Notes: generated by a model not told the origin, from the letters alone. DNA of 64,000 nt from Indolivaga macrotermitis (GCF_900128985.1 NZ_FQUC01000003.1:248001-312000); one strand, 5' to 3'; positions 44,934 through 53,773 are shown, counted from the stretch's first letter. Made by a program: numbers and translations.

Positions 44934-45224
44934 TTACCTGTCCTTAGGTTCTATATTCTTGAATTTTTCGAGCAAGTCTCTAAATTCATTTTCAATAACC
45001 GGCTTTATAATACGCTTGCCCGAAATTGGATATTTGTCCAGATAGCTTTGTGGTCTTATAGGCCTCCTTTCAAAGCCACCACCACAATTGGGGCAGACAT
45101 TAAAGAATACCTTCTCCACACAATCTTTACAGTAAGTACATTCGAAAGAACATATCATAGCTTCTGTACTGTTGTAAGGAAGATTTTTACCACAATTTTC
45201 GCAACAAGCTCTTATATCAAGCAT
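44934..45224 (-). CDS. DUF1272 cysteine-rich protein in the suf operon
   Basis: The ATG at 45224 begins MLDIRACCENCGKNLP, the family's opening; the longer open frame from 45266 overlaps sufD and adds a poor leader. The 96-residue protein contains nine Cys, including CENC, CSFEC, CKDC and CPNC, the pattern of a small zinc- or iron-binding domain. DUF1272 genes are scattered in many bacteria with no assigned role. Here it sits 7 bases after sufD and 6 before sufS, so it is co-transcribed with the Fe-S assembly genes. Participation in sulfur or iron handling is an inference from place and cysteines only. Confidence 0.82.
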   Translation of the reverse strand: MLDIRACCENCGKNLPYNSTEAMICSFECTYCKDCVEKVFFNVCPNCGGGFERRPIRPQSYLDKYPISGKRIIKPVIENEFRDLLEKFKNIEPKDR

Positions 45225-45231
45225 CGTCAAA

Positions 45232-46572
45232 TTATTTACAAATAGCACAATCCCCGCACCGGGCATCTTCCCCTCTAAAACGCTTTTCGACTAATTCTTC
45301 AAGACGGGCTCTCAGCACATCTATATGTATTAGTTTCAAAACATCAGCAGTAAACGCCTGCATTAATAGCAGTTCGGCATCAGCTTTAGCAATACCTCTT
45401 GCGCGAAGATAAAATAATGCATCTTCATCCAATTGACCGGTTGTCAGTCCATGTGAACATTTTACATCATCAGCATATATTTCGAGCTGAGGTTTTGAAT
45501 ACATATGGGCATCATGAGAGGCACATAAGTTATTGTTAGTCTGATAGGCTTGTGTTTTCTGCGCATCCTTCTCTACAAGTATACGTCCACAGAAAACTCC
45601 TTTGGAATGATCCTGTAAAACGTATTTAAATAACTGTGTACTTGTACAATGTGGTTTAGCATGATCCATAAAGACAAAGTTATCTACATGCTGTTCTTTA
45701 TCGGAAATAACAACACCGGCAACTTGTGCTTCCGAATGCTCACCACCAAGAACCACATTATAATTGTTACGGGTAAATCCGCAGTTTAATGTGATGTTAT
45801 TTAATAAAGTAGTAGAATTCTTACCTTGTTTTACAAATGTCGAAGAAAGTCTAGTTACCTGATTCGAGTTTTCTTCCAGTTCGTAAAACTCTACATGTGC
45901 ATCATCATCAGCAAATATCTCAGTAACCTGTGTTGCCAAAAACTTATTGTCAGTGACAGTATGGTCACAAGCTAACATTTTTACCTGTGCATTTTTACCA
46001 ACGATAATCAGTAGGCGGCGGTTTACCAGATAATCCGTATTAGCGGTAAGTATATTGATCAGCTGTATAGGATGCTCGATAACTTTATTATCGGGAACAT
46101 ATACAACAAAACCATCTTGAGCAAACATGGTGTTGAAAGCTGCAACTCCGTTTTTTTCTATTTGGGCGATCTTGCCGTAATATTTAGCACAAATATCAGT
46201 GTGCTGTTCCGCAAAATCATTAAGGCTTCCGATGAATACACCGGAAGGGAAATCCATTTCGGGAAGGCCTGCTCCATGAAAACCATCATTCAAAAGAAAG
46301 AATAGATTGGTTGATAATTCAGGAACATTGCATTTATATGATTTATAAGGATCTACTTTTACAGGAAAACGGTTTAAATTAACACCGAAATCAGGGGCAA
46401 ACTCTCCTGCGACATCCGAATATTGGAAGTCTTCGAGTTGCCGGTTGGGAAAACCTATTTTTTTGAAAACCTCGAACGCTTTATCCCGTTGACTGTTCAG
46501 CACATTGGCTGATTTACTGTCAATAAGATCGCGATGTTGGTTAAACAAGTCTATATATTGAGTTTCTATCAT
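45232..46572 (-). CDS. sufD: Fe-S cluster assembly scaffold protein SufD
   Basis: A SufBD-family protein of 446 residues with a right-handed beta-helix core (VKMLACDHTVTDNKFLATQV, then NITLNCGFTRNNYNVVLGGE) and the C-terminal CSHGLTTGQLDEDALFYLRARGI containing the conserved His. It works in the SufBC2D complex. It ends in CGDCAIC, a C-terminal Cys cluster. It is separated from sufC by 155 bases, and no sufB gene lies before sufC or after it in this window. Confidence 0.93.
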   Translation of the reverse strand: MIETQYIDLFNQHRDLIDSKSANVLNSQRDKAFEVFKKIGFPNRQLEDFQYSDVAGEFAPDFGVNLNRFPVKVDPYKSYKCNVPELSTNLFFLLNDGFHGAGLPEMDFPSGVFIGSLNDFAEQHTDICAKYYGKIAQIEKNGVAAFNTMFAQDGFVVYVPDNKVIEHPIQLINILTANTDYLVNRRLLIIVGKNAQVKMLACDHTVTDNKFLATQVTEIFADDDAHVEFYELEENSNQVTRLSSTFVKQGKNSTTLLNNITLNCGFTRNNYNVVLGGEHSEAQVAGVVISDKEQHVDNFVFMDHAKPHCTSTQLFKYVLQDHSKGVFCGRILVEKDAQKTQAYQTNNNLCASHDAHMYSKPQLEIYADDVKCSHGLTTGQLDEDALFYLRARGIAKADAELLLMQAFTADVLKLIHIDVLRARLEELVEKRFRGEDARCGDCAICK

Positions 46573-46727
46573 CGAATCTTTACTATAAAATGTAGTGAAT
46601 AAAATAAGAATAAAGGTCTCAAACCTATTTATTACTTTTGCAAGTAAAGAGCAATACCATTTGTTATGATTTGAAAATACGTTATAAGATATTTGCCTTT
46701 ACTTAATATAAATCATTAATCCGGAGA

Positions 46728-47489
46728 TCAGTCTTTATATTCTTTAATAATCCAGTCATAGCCTTTTTCTTCAAGCTCAAGAGCTAGTTCCGGGCCTGCA
46801 CTTTTCACAATACGCCCTTTGTAAAGAACATGTACAAAATCGGGCTTAATATAGTCTAGTAACCGTTGATAGTGAGTAATTACAATAGTAGCATTGTCTT
46901 TGCGTCTCAGCTTATTTACACCTGCTGCAACAATACGCAAAGCATCGATATCGAGACCTGAATCTGTTTCGTCCAAAATGGCTAATTTAGGATCTAACAT
47001 AGCCATCTGGAATATTTCGTTACGCTTTTTTTCTCCTCCGGAAAAACCTTCGTTAACCGAACGGCTGGCAAGTGTACTGTCCAGTTCAACTAATTCACGT
47101 TTTTCTTTCATTAATTTTAAGAAATCTGAAGCGGGAATCGGGTCTAATCCTTTATGTTTGCGGGTTTCGTTTACCGCTGTACGCATAAAGTTTACCATAC
47201 TTACACCCGGAATTTCTACCGGATATTGGAAACTAAGGAACAAACCTTCGCAGGCTCTTTCTTCAGGATCAAGTTCAAGCAGGTCTTTACCTTGAAATTC
47301 TACTTCACCTTCAGTTACTTCGAAAGCAGGGTTACCAACCAAAACTGAAGCAAGAGTACTTTTTCCGGCTCCGTTAGGTCCCATGATAGCATGGATTTCG
47401 CCTTCTTTTACTTCAAGGTCTAAACCTCTTAAAATCTCATTTCCTTCTACATTTGCATGTAGATTCTTTATACTTAATAATTTAGTCAT
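46728..47489 (-). CDS. sufC: Fe-S cluster assembly ATPase SufC
   Basis: An ABC-type ATPase of 253 residues: Walker A GPNGAGKST, Q-loop FLSFQYPVEIPGV, signature FSGGEKKRNEIFQM and Walker B LAILDETDSGLDIDAL, all in the SufC form. It powers the SufBD scaffold. In most relatives sufB lies just before sufC; here the upstream gene on the same strand is xth at 47658. Confidence 0.95.
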   Translation of the reverse strand: MTKLLSIKNLHANVEGNEILRGLDLEVKEGEIHAIMGPNGAGKSTLASVLVGNPAFEVTEGEVEFQGKDLLELDPEERACEGLFLSFQYPVEIPGVSMVNFMRTAVNETRKHKGLDPIPASDFLKLMKEKRELVELDSTLASRSVNEGFSGGEKKRNEIFQMAMLDPKLAILDETDSGLDIDALRIVAAGVNKLRRKDNATIVITHYQRLLDYIKPDFVHVLYKGRIVKSAGPELALELEEKGYDWIIKEYKD

Positions 47490-47563
47490 TATACTTTAAT
47501 AAATTATATGAATAAAACCGGGCTTTTCCGGCTCTCATCCAGACAAGGATATCTTGCCAGAGA

Positions 47564-47571
47564 CAAATTTA
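47564..47571 (-). promoter_or_regulatory. Probable -7 element for the suf operon
   Basis: CAAATTTA reads TAAATTTG on the minus strand, matching TAnnTTTG, 75 bases before the sufC start. It implies that sufC is the first gene of the transcript. Confidence 0.4.
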
Positions 47572-47657
47572 TTCTTAAACAGAGTTAATTTGTGATTTAG
47601 AACAACGAAAATAGTAAAAAGTTTTACTATACCGTCTCTATTGAGGATATAATAAAT

Positions 47658-48431
47658 TTATAAGGTCATATCCAGTTCCACTCTAACCGGGCAATGGTCT
47701 GAGTATTCGATCTCGCGGAATATGGATGCGCTTTTCAGCCTGTGTCTGGCTTCTTCGGATAATAAATGATAATCGATCCGCCAGCCCAGGTTTTTACCCT
47801 TAGCTCTGGCTCTAAAACTCCACCATGTATATCTTTCGGGGCTTTTGTCGAATACGCGGAAAGTATCGATCATTCCCGTAGCAACAAAACCATCGAACCA
47901 TTCTCTTTCTTCGGGAAGGAAGCCCGACATTGTGGTATGTTTCTCCGGATTGTTTATATCTATAGCCTTGTGGCATATATTGTAGTCTCCGCAAATCAGT
48001 ATTTCTTTGCGTTCCTTTCTTAATTCGGAAATAAAGACAGTAAAGTCGGCCAGAAATTCCATTTTAAAAGCCTGGCGGGCATCGCCGGTTGTACCCGACG
48101 GCATGTAAACACAGATAATAGTTAATGGACCGAAATCGGCACGGATTACGCGGCCTTCGTCATCGTATTTTTCTATTCCCATTCCTATCTTAACAAGATC
48201 GGGCTGGGTTTTAGAGATAAGGCCTACGCCACTATACCCTTTCTTTTTAGCCGGATGAAAATAACAATAAGGATATCCTATCGAATTCAAGCTTACAGTA
48301 TCAATCTGATCTTCTTGTGCTTTTAGTTCCTGAAAACAAGCTACATCAGGTTGTGAAATCTCGAGCCAGTCATGCAGACCTTTACTTGCGGCCGAACGAA
48401 TACCATTGACATTATATGATATAATCTTCAT
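47658..48431 (-). CDS. xth: Exodeoxyribonuclease III (AP endonuclease)
   Basis: An ExoIII/XthA-type protein of 257 residues: MKIISYNVNGIRSA, CFQELKAQEDQ (metal Glu), CVYMPSGTTGD, ILICGDYNICH and YSDHCPVRVEL. It repairs abasic sites and removes 3' blocks in DNA. It is downstream of mlaE-mlaF-like genes with a 33-base gap and may share their transcript. Confidence 0.94.
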   Translation of the reverse strand: MKIISYNVNGIRSAASKGLHDWLEISQPDVACFQELKAQEDQIDTVSLNSIGYPYCYFHPAKKKGYSGVGLISKTQPDLVKIGMGIEKYDDEGRVIRADFGPLTIICVYMPSGTTGDARQAFKMEFLADFTVFISELRKERKEILICGDYNICHKAIDINNPEKHTTMSGFLPEEREWFDGFVATGMIDTFRVFDKSPERYTWWSFRARAKGKNLGWRIDYHLLSEEARHRLKSASIFREIEYSDHCPVRVELDMTL

Positions 48432-48464
48432 GAATGTAAAAAATAGAATATGTGAAAAAAGAAT

Positions 48465-49241
48465 TTATTCTTGATCTCTAATTTCTTTAATCTCAACCTC
48501 TTTTACCTTTTTAAACAAATCGGAAGCGAATACAAAGTCATTCAGGGCTTCATTATCAGCCATCAGTATATCCTGATTTGTACCTTCCCATTCGAGATTA
48601 CCTTCCTTTATAAAGAAAATCTTTTCTCCGATATTCATAACGGAGTTCATGTCGTGGGTATTTATTATGGTTGTGATTTTGAATTCAGTAGTAATCTCAT
48701 GTATTAACTGGTCTATAACCAGAGATGTCTGCGGATCGAGACCCGAGTTGGGCTCATCGCAATACAGATATTTCGGGTTGAGCGATATGGCTCTGGCTAT
48801 GGCTGCACGTTTCATCATACCTCCACTTATTTCAGAAGGATATAAGTGTCCTGCATCAGAAAGGTTTACACGATCGAGACAAAATTGGGCTCTTTCTTTC
48901 TTTTCGCTTCTAGACATGGAAGAAAACATATCTAGCGGAAAATAAACATTTTCGAACACTGTCATTGCATCGAAAAGTGCTGATCCCTGAAAAATCATGC
49001 CCATTTCCTGACGCAAAGCTTTCATCTGGGCTGTAGACAGTTTTGTGAGATCCCTCCCATCATAAAGTATCGAACCGCTGGTAGGGCGCATCAGTCCAAC
49101 CAGATTTTTCAGTAATACCGTTTTACCCGAACCGCTTCGTCCGATAATCAGGTTTGTTTTGCCTTCTTCGAATATCATGCTTACTCCTTTGAGTACTTCA
49201 CGACCTTCGAATGATTTCCTCAGATTTTTTACTTCTATCAT
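48465..49241 (-). CDS. mlaF: ABC transporter ATPase, MlaF-like
   Basis: Walker A GRSGSGKTVL, signature ISGGMMKRAAIARA and Walker B YLYCDEPNSGLD match the Mla/Ttg2A-type ATPase group that acts with MlaE in phospholipid transport between membranes. It is 258 residues long with the usual short C-terminal tail. It begins 1 base after the permease gene, so the pair is coupled. A MlaD (MCE) gene is not found next to it and would be elsewhere. Confidence 0.9.
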   Translation of the reverse strand: MIEVKNLRKSFEGREVLKGVSMIFEEGKTNLIIGRSGSGKTVLLKNLVGLMRPTSGSILYDGRDLTKLSTAQMKALRQEMGMIFQGSALFDAMTVFENVYFPLDMFSSMSRSEKKERAQFCLDRVNLSDAGHLYPSEISGGMMKRAAIARAISLNPKYLYCDEPNSGLDPQTSLVIDQLIHEITTEFKITTIINTHDMNSVMNIGEKIFFIKEGNLEWEGTNQDILMADNEALNDFVFASDLFKKVKEVEIKEIRDQE

Positions 49242-49242
49242 C

Positions 49243-49989
49243 TTATCCCATCATTAAATCGGTGATTACTAAGTCTGAAATAAGTATCAGTATACTCGTA
49301 ATAACAACGGCATTTGTACTGGCTTTACCTACATCAAGCGACCCTCCTTTGGCATAGTATCCATAGTATGCAGATATGGAGGCTATTAAGAAAGCGAAAA
49401 ATATAGTTTTCATGATGGCATACCAAATGTAGAATTCTTTGAAGAAGCTTTGGAGCCCGTATTCAAAGTCGACAATAGTCACAGCATGGGTTATAAAACA
49501 CACGGCAAACCCTCCGAGTATACCGAAGAACATACTCAATACGACTAGTACGGGAACAAATACCATTAACCCGATAGTTTTCGGTAATACTAGGTAATTA
49601 GCAGAGTTAACTCCCATTATTTCAAGTGCATCGATCTGTTCGGTAACTCGCATAGTCCCTATTTCGGATGAAATATTCGAACCTACTTTTCCTGTTAGTA
49701 TGAGGCACATGATGGTTGATGAGAATTCGAGAAGAATAATCTCTCTGGAAGTAAACCCGACAGTATAACGGGGTAGAAGGGGATTGGATATGTTTAACGC
49801 GATTTGTATTACGATTACAGCACCGATAAATAACGAAATTATAATAACAATGCTGATTGAATCTACCCCTAATTTATTGATCTCCTTTATTAGCTGATTG
49901 AAAAATACTCTCCATTTTTGAGGACGGGTGAATACTTTCCGCATCAATAAGATATACTGTCCCAGTTTTTCGAATGAACTTAGCAACAT
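49243..49989 (-). CDS. mlaE: ABC transporter permease, MlaE-like
   Basis: A MlaE/DUF140-family permease of 248 residues with the family block SIVIIISLFIGAVIVIQIAL, the acidic IGTMRVTEQIDALEIMGVN stretch (coupling helix for the ATPase) and a C-terminal membrane segment. It forms the transmembrane part of a lipid transporter with MlaF. CAAAGGTA at 50044-50051, reading TACCTTTG on the minus strand, is a good -7 element upstream. Confidence 0.9.
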   Translation of the reverse strand: MLLSSFEKLGQYILLMRKVFTRPQKWRVFFNQLIKEINKLGVDSISIVIIISLFIGAVIVIQIALNISNPLLPRYTVGFTSREIILLEFSSTIMCLILTGKVGSNISSEIGTMRVTEQIDALEIMGVNSANYLVLPKTIGLMVFVPVLVVLSMFFGILGGFAVCFITHAVTIVDFEYGLQSFFKEFYIWYAIMKTIFFAFLIASISAYYGYYAKGGSLDVGKASTNAVVITSILILISDLVITDLMMG

Positions 49990-50043
49990 ATGATTGGTTA
50001 TTTCTGCTTGTGACTAATTACGATTGATAACTTATCAACTGGA

Positions 50044-50051
50044 CAAAGGTA
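50044..50051 (-). promoter_or_regulatory. Probable -7 element for the mlaE-mlaF-xth unit
   Basis: Reads TACCTTTG on the minus strand, matching TAnnTTTG, 55 bases before the mlaE start and just after the EcsC stop. Confidence 0.4.
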
Positions 50052-50059
50052 TAAAAAAA

Positions 50060-50686
50060 TTACAGATTTACGGTGTTCATGCTTTGGGGTTCGTTAATAT
50101 TAACCATCCCATTATCGTTATTGATAAATGTTTTTTTCGCTATATTCCCTGCTATTTTAGTCGTGGCTGCATCGAACGAAGCTCCTATGATACCCCCCAT
50201 GAACGGAATCATTTTTGTAATATTCCCCAGGCTTTTACCTCCGGCTTTAGTTGCGGCTTTTTGGGCTGCTTTTCTAATCATTTTTTCACCGGCTTTTATC
50301 CCCGATTCTTTTGCCAATTCTTTAGCTCCGTTGCCTGCCATACATATATAGATCATCGATTTTACCCGGTCGCTTTGCAAGTCATGACCACCCATATAAG
50401 CAATAGCGGCAATCATTCTTATTTGTATGTATATCACGCTGGCTATATTTGCCGGAACTGCAAATGGCATCATGGTAAAACCTCCGAATCCGGTGATAAA
50501 TCCGCTTGTGGCAGATTTGGTTACCTGCCATTTAATCAGACGGTCAGCCTTTTGTTCAAGTGTTCCCTGGGTAATCATATAATTGTGCGCCAGAGAATAT
50601 GCTGATTCGGTACCGCTGAACCCTGTCAAGGCCTTATTATAAGCCCAGTCCAGGAGTTTTGTGGTGATACTTTTATTATTTGACAT
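50060..50686 (-). CDS. EcsC-family protein
   Basis: The 208-residue protein fits the EcsC family (GFTMMPFAVPANIASVIYIQIRMIAAIAYMGG, LQSDRVKSMIYICMAGNGAKEL, IPFMGGIIGASFDAATTKIAG). It has small hydrophobic, Gly/Ala-rich segments that can associate with membranes. EcsC in Bacillus is tied to the Ecs ABC transporter; the family role is not settled. It is upstream of the Mla-like pair on the same strand with a 70-base gap. Confidence 0.85.
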   Translation of the reverse strand: MSNNKSITTKLLDWAYNKALTGFSGTESAYSLAHNYMITQGTLEQKADRLIKWQVTKSATSGFITGFGGFTMMPFAVPANIASVIYIQIRMIAAIAYMGGHDLQSDRVKSMIYICMAGNGAKELAKESGIKAGEKMIRKAAQKAATKAGGKSLGNITKMIPFMGGIIGASFDAATTKIAGNIAKKTFINNDNGMVNINEPQSMNTVNL

Positions 50687-50713
50687 ATTATTTATTTATG
50701 TTGATTTGAATAT

Positions 50714-50721
50714 CAAATATA
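50714..50721 (-). promoter_or_regulatory. Probable -7 element for the EcsC gene, within a small palindrome
   Basis: CAAATATA reads TATATTTG on the minus strand, matching TAnnTTTG; ATTTGA-ATA-TCAAAT (about 50705-50719) forms a 6-bp inverted repeat that overlaps the element. Confidence 0.35.
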
Positions 50722-50785
50722 TAATAAGATATGGGATTATATATTTAAGAAAATCTAATATTATTAAATTTATCCGGTCAGATAT

Positions 50786-50816
50786 AAAAACGGAACAAGC
50801 ATTACGCTTATTCCGT
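50786..50816 (-). terminator. Terminator of the sigma-factor unit
   Basis: The 11-bp stem ACGGAACAAGC / GCTTATTCCGT has a single mismatch, and on the minus strand it is followed by a T5 run. It closes the TPR-sigma unit. Confidence 0.75.
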
Positions 50817-50846
50817 CCTAATAAAATATATTGATGTTGTTTAAGT

Positions 50847-51296
50847 CTACTTACGACCGTGCCTGTTACTGAGCGTCTGTTTCATAAAGTCCTCTTCTGC
50901 CTGTAGGTATTTGTATATTTTTTCGGCAGAAAGTACTTTTTTGAATTTAACCAGATATTCTTTATTTAACTGGGCTTCTTTTAGTTTCGCTTCTGTACTT
51001 TCATTGATTAAGCGTTCGTAATCCGCTTCGGTCTTATTATTTTTTTTCCGGAGTTCACGTACATTCTTTCTAACCTCTCTGTTTATTTCGAAACGTTTAT
51101 CCATTAATTCGTTCGTAATGGGGATAAATGCTTTTGCCTCGGCGTCAGTCAGTCCTGTTTTCTTAATTATAAATTCAGCTTTCTTCTTTTTGAAATCATT
51201 TATATCGAAAGCATTTTTTTGGGCCAACAATTGTATGTTACAACTCAAAAGAAGCAACAGTGTTAAGAGTGTATATTTAAATTTTGAATTTGACAT
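50847..51296 (-). CDS. Exported Spy/CpxP-like periplasmic helical protein
   Basis: A signal peptide (about 1-25) precedes about 120 mostly helical, highly charged residues (KKKAEFIIKKTGLTDAEAKAFIPITNEL and ERLINESTEAKLKEAQLNKEY, shown in part). LTDAEAKAF is at the place where Spy/CpxP and CnrX-like periplasmic sensors carry their helical hairpin. It is the last gene of an ECF sigma unit, which suggests a periplasmic stress or chaperone function. This assignment is by pattern and position, not by a certain family match. Confidence 0.65.
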   Translation of the reverse strand: MSNSKFKYTLLTLLLLLSCNIQLLAQKNAFDINDFKKKKAEFIIKKTGLTDAEAKAFIPITNELMDKRFEINREVRKNVRELRKKNNKTEADYERLINESTEAKLKEAQLNKEYLVKFKKVLSAEKIYKYLQAEEDFMKQTLSNRHGRK

Positions 51297-51317
51297 AATC
51301 TTGTTCAGAATTAAAAA

Positions 51318-51653
51318 TTATTCATAAAAAGAATCTTTATAAGCGAGTAACGTAGCTTCCTCTTCGATAAAATCATAATAATCATTTTCGAGAGAAGCCG
51401 TAGTGTCAGTAGTAGAGCCAGATTCTATGGACGTTGGGTGTGAACTGTTCGATTCCAGATAATTGATACCTACCAGTGATACGGCAACAAATACAGCTGC
51501 AGCCGCAGACCAAGTCGTGATAGATCTCCACAGAGGCACTTTCTTTACCGAAGGAGCCTTTTCGGGGAGCTTATCCATAATCTCGAGATTAAAGTTCTCA
51601 AAATAATTTTCGGGAACTCTAAACGGATTTCTTTTGTCATTGTCGTTTAGCAT
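51318..51653 (-). CDS. Single-pass membrane protein, candidate anti-sigma factor
   Basis: The 111-residue protein has a cytoplasmic N-terminus (NPFRVPENYFENFNLEIMDK), one membrane segment (about 50-68, ITTWSAAAAVFVAVSLVGIN) and an acidic periplasmic tail. FRVPENYFENFN is a motif seen in small proteins encoded beside ECF sigma factors in this phylum. It lies between the sigma gene and the Spy-like gene on the same strand. It lacks a zinc motif HxxxCxxC, so if an anti-sigma it is of a non-ZAS type. Confidence 0.65.
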   Translation of the reverse strand: MLNDNDKRNPFRVPENYFENFNLEIMDKLPEKAPSVKKVPLWRSITTWSAAAAVFVAVSLVGINYLESNSSHPTSIESGSTTDTTASLENDYYDFIEEEATLLAYKDSFYE

Positions 51654-51779
51654 ATATTCTCCTTTCTTTATAATAAAGTCTCAACTTACTTTTTTGCAGA
51701 AATACAATAGCTTACAGTTAGTATATACTATTGATTTCTGATCTTTACATATTAATAGACTAACCAAAAAACAAAAGGT

Positions 51780-52331
51780 TTAATTGGGTAGTGATAAAAA
51801 TTCTTCAATTTTTTTTACGGCATGGTGGTAGGATGCTTTTAATGCACCTACGGATGTGTCGAGTATTTTCGACATATCTTCATATTTCATGTCGTCAAAA
51901 TATTTCATATTAAATACAATCCTTTGTTTCTCCGGAAGAGTAAGTATTGCCTTCTGTAGCTTCAATTGGGCTTCATCGCCGTCGAAATACGAATCACCTT
52001 CGAGTTTCGAAAGCAGGAAGGAATCGTCGTCGTCGATAGCTATATTCTGGGACTGTTTTTGTTTATTGATAAAGGTAATGCTTTCGTTTATAGCTATTCG
52101 GTATAGCCATGTTACTAATTTAGCATCGCCACGGAATGAGTCCAGATTTGTCCAGATTTTTATAAATGTATTTTGTAATACATCATTTGCATCATCATGA
52201 GATAATACCATCTTTCTTATCTGCCAGTACAGTTGTTCACTGAAAGCCTTTACAAGATCACTGAAAGCTGCTTTTTGCTCTTTCGGATCCTGTAACCTGT
52301 CGATCAATTTATGTTCGGCTTCTTCGGTCAT
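51780..52331 (-). CDS. RNA polymerase ECF sigma factor
   Basis: A sigma-70 of the extracytoplasmic type, 183 residues: region 2 (FSEQLYWQIRKMVLSHDDANDVLQNTFIKIWTNLD, beginning residues given only in part) and region 4 (TLPEKQRIVFNMKYFDDMKYEDMSKILDTSVGALKASYHHA, partial) are clear. It directs transcription of a stress or envelope regulon. It is 43 bases after the TPR gene and followed by a candidate anti-sigma and a Spy-like gene, all on the minus strand. Confidence 0.93.
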   Translation of the reverse strand: MTEEAEHKLIDRLQDPKEQKAAFSDLVKAFSEQLYWQIRKMVLSHDDANDVLQNTFIKIWTNLDSFRGDAKLVTWLYRIAINESITFINKQKQSQNIAIDDDDSFLLSKLEGDSYFDGDEAQLKLQKAILTLPEKQRIVFNMKYFDDMKYEDMSKILDTSVGALKASYHHAVKKIEEFLSLPN

Positions 52332-52374
52332 AATTTGTTTTCAAATATAAGGCAAATAATAAAATATTGGATTA

Positions 52375-53412
52375 TCACATGTCGGAGTCGTCCCCGAAAT
52401 CGTCATTGTCGTTGGCTGTTGTACCTTGTCCGTCTTCGAACCATGAGATGAATCCATCAACTTTATTTGTGTTGCTGTTCCACCATTCGAGTGAAACAGG
52501 GAAATAAGAAACGCTTGTATACCTGCAATAGGTGTCAAAATATCCGGATTCTAAAATTTCAGAATAGATAGGAACGAAAAAATCCCAAAGAAGACCTTTA
52601 CGCGAATCGTCTTGCATCTGTCCTAGTGTGAAAAATATCTGGCGTGACGCTTGTTCGAAAAAAGCATATTGGAAACGCTGGTCGTCTATCTTGGGTTGTA
52701 TATTTCTTAATTGGTCATATAACTTCTGACGGTCGATACCATCTTCCGGAGTCAAAAGAGGCGAGCCATTCGGTATTTTTTGAGTAATTATATCATACAT
52801 CTCGCCGAATGCATCTTTAGACCTGTCAGTATTAGGTTCGAGTAAAAGGAAGAAATGGAATGCCATGAAGCTTTGTACCCATCTTTCCGAATCACTTAAT
52901 ACATACGCATATAATAGGAAAGCACTGGGATGTGTGGTATCTATTTCTATAGCCTTTTGTAAATGATAGATAGATAACCTAAGGTTCTTCATTTTGAAGT
53001 AACTTAACCCCAGATTATAGTGTATCAAATACTCATCGCCACATCTCTCCAGCCCTTCATTCAATAACTTAATAGATTGATCCAGTTTGTTCATTTCCGA
53101 TAAAGCCGTGCTCTTTACACAGTACGCATCTACTAAAAGAGGCTTGAAGTTGGCATTGATAACCTTGGTACTATATTTTAGAGCATTATCGTAATCCTTC
53201 AGCATCAGATATGAAAGAGCCATTTCGTAAGTGGCAGACATAGACGAAGGGTTTGCTTTTAATGCTTGCTGATAATAGCTGATAGCATCATTGTATCTAC
53301 CCTTATCGTGTAAGCTAACTCCTTTACGGATTAATTTATCCGATGAAGGTTGAGAGTATGCTGTTAATGAGCAAGAGATGAAAATAAAAAATGAAATAAG
53401 TAAAAAACGCAT
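52375..53412 (-). CDS. Exported TPR-repeat protein
   Basis: A signal peptide (about 1-20) precedes at least four TPR units (DKGRYNDAISYYQQALKANP, KDYDNALKYSTKVINANF, LDQSIKLLNEGLERCGD, KNLRLSIYHLQKAIEIDTTHP) and a longer C-terminal region. It ends in a run of acidic residues (NDNDDFGDDSD). It is upstream of the ECF sigma gene. Its role in that unit is not known. Confidence 0.85.
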   Translation of the reverse strand: MRFLLISFFIFISCSLTAYSQPSSDKLIRKGVSLHDKGRYNDAISYYQQALKANPSSMSATYEMALSYLMLKDYDNALKYSTKVINANFKPLLVDAYCVKSTALSEMNKLDQSIKLLNEGLERCGDEYLIHYNLGLSYFKMKNLRLSIYHLQKAIEIDTTHPSAFLLYAYVLSDSERWVQSFMAFHFFLLLEPNTDRSKDAFGEMYDIITQKIPNGSPLLTPEDGIDRQKLYDQLRNIQPKIDDQRFQYAFFEQASRQIFFTLGQMQDDSRKGLLWDFFVPIYSEILESGYFDTYCRYTSVSYFPVSLEWWNSNTNKVDGFISWFEDGQGTTANDNDDFGDDSDM

Positions 53413-53773
53413 CCCGAATTATATATGTGTGTAAAAATCAGATATATTTTACATATAACTGACAATAAAAGCATTGCAGCCTTTGAGAAATAATTTAACC
53501 CTAAAAATACAGGTCAAATACTAAAAGCGTGTAAAATTAAGAAAAAAGTAGCTTATAATCTAATGATTCGAAAAGACATGTTCTGTAAAAATTCTAAACG
53601 GTTCCTTTTTTTACTTTGATATTAATTAAGTCTGGAGTTTGGTGCAAAAAAAGCTTAAAATATTTTACCTTTGTGAGCTAAACCAAATCTGCAATTTACA
53701 GATGAGGTGTGAATAAGGTGCTTTTTTTATTAAAGCTTGATAATGAGCTAATAAATAATTATATAGAAAGAAG
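53413..53773. other. Divergent promoter region between the TPR gene and serS
   Basis: No gene is supported. It contains TACCTTTG at 53666-53673 (exact TAnnTTTG) as the -7 element for serS, with TTTG at 53638-53641 but a long spacer (24). A small hairpin, ATCTG/CAGAT near 53690-53706, lies in the 100-base serS leader. Confidence 0.5.

Noticed and set aside
50024-50605. Plus-strand frame of 193 codons
   Set aside because: It is antisense to the EcsC gene, which has clear family motifs; the long frame is a by-product of that gene's base composition.
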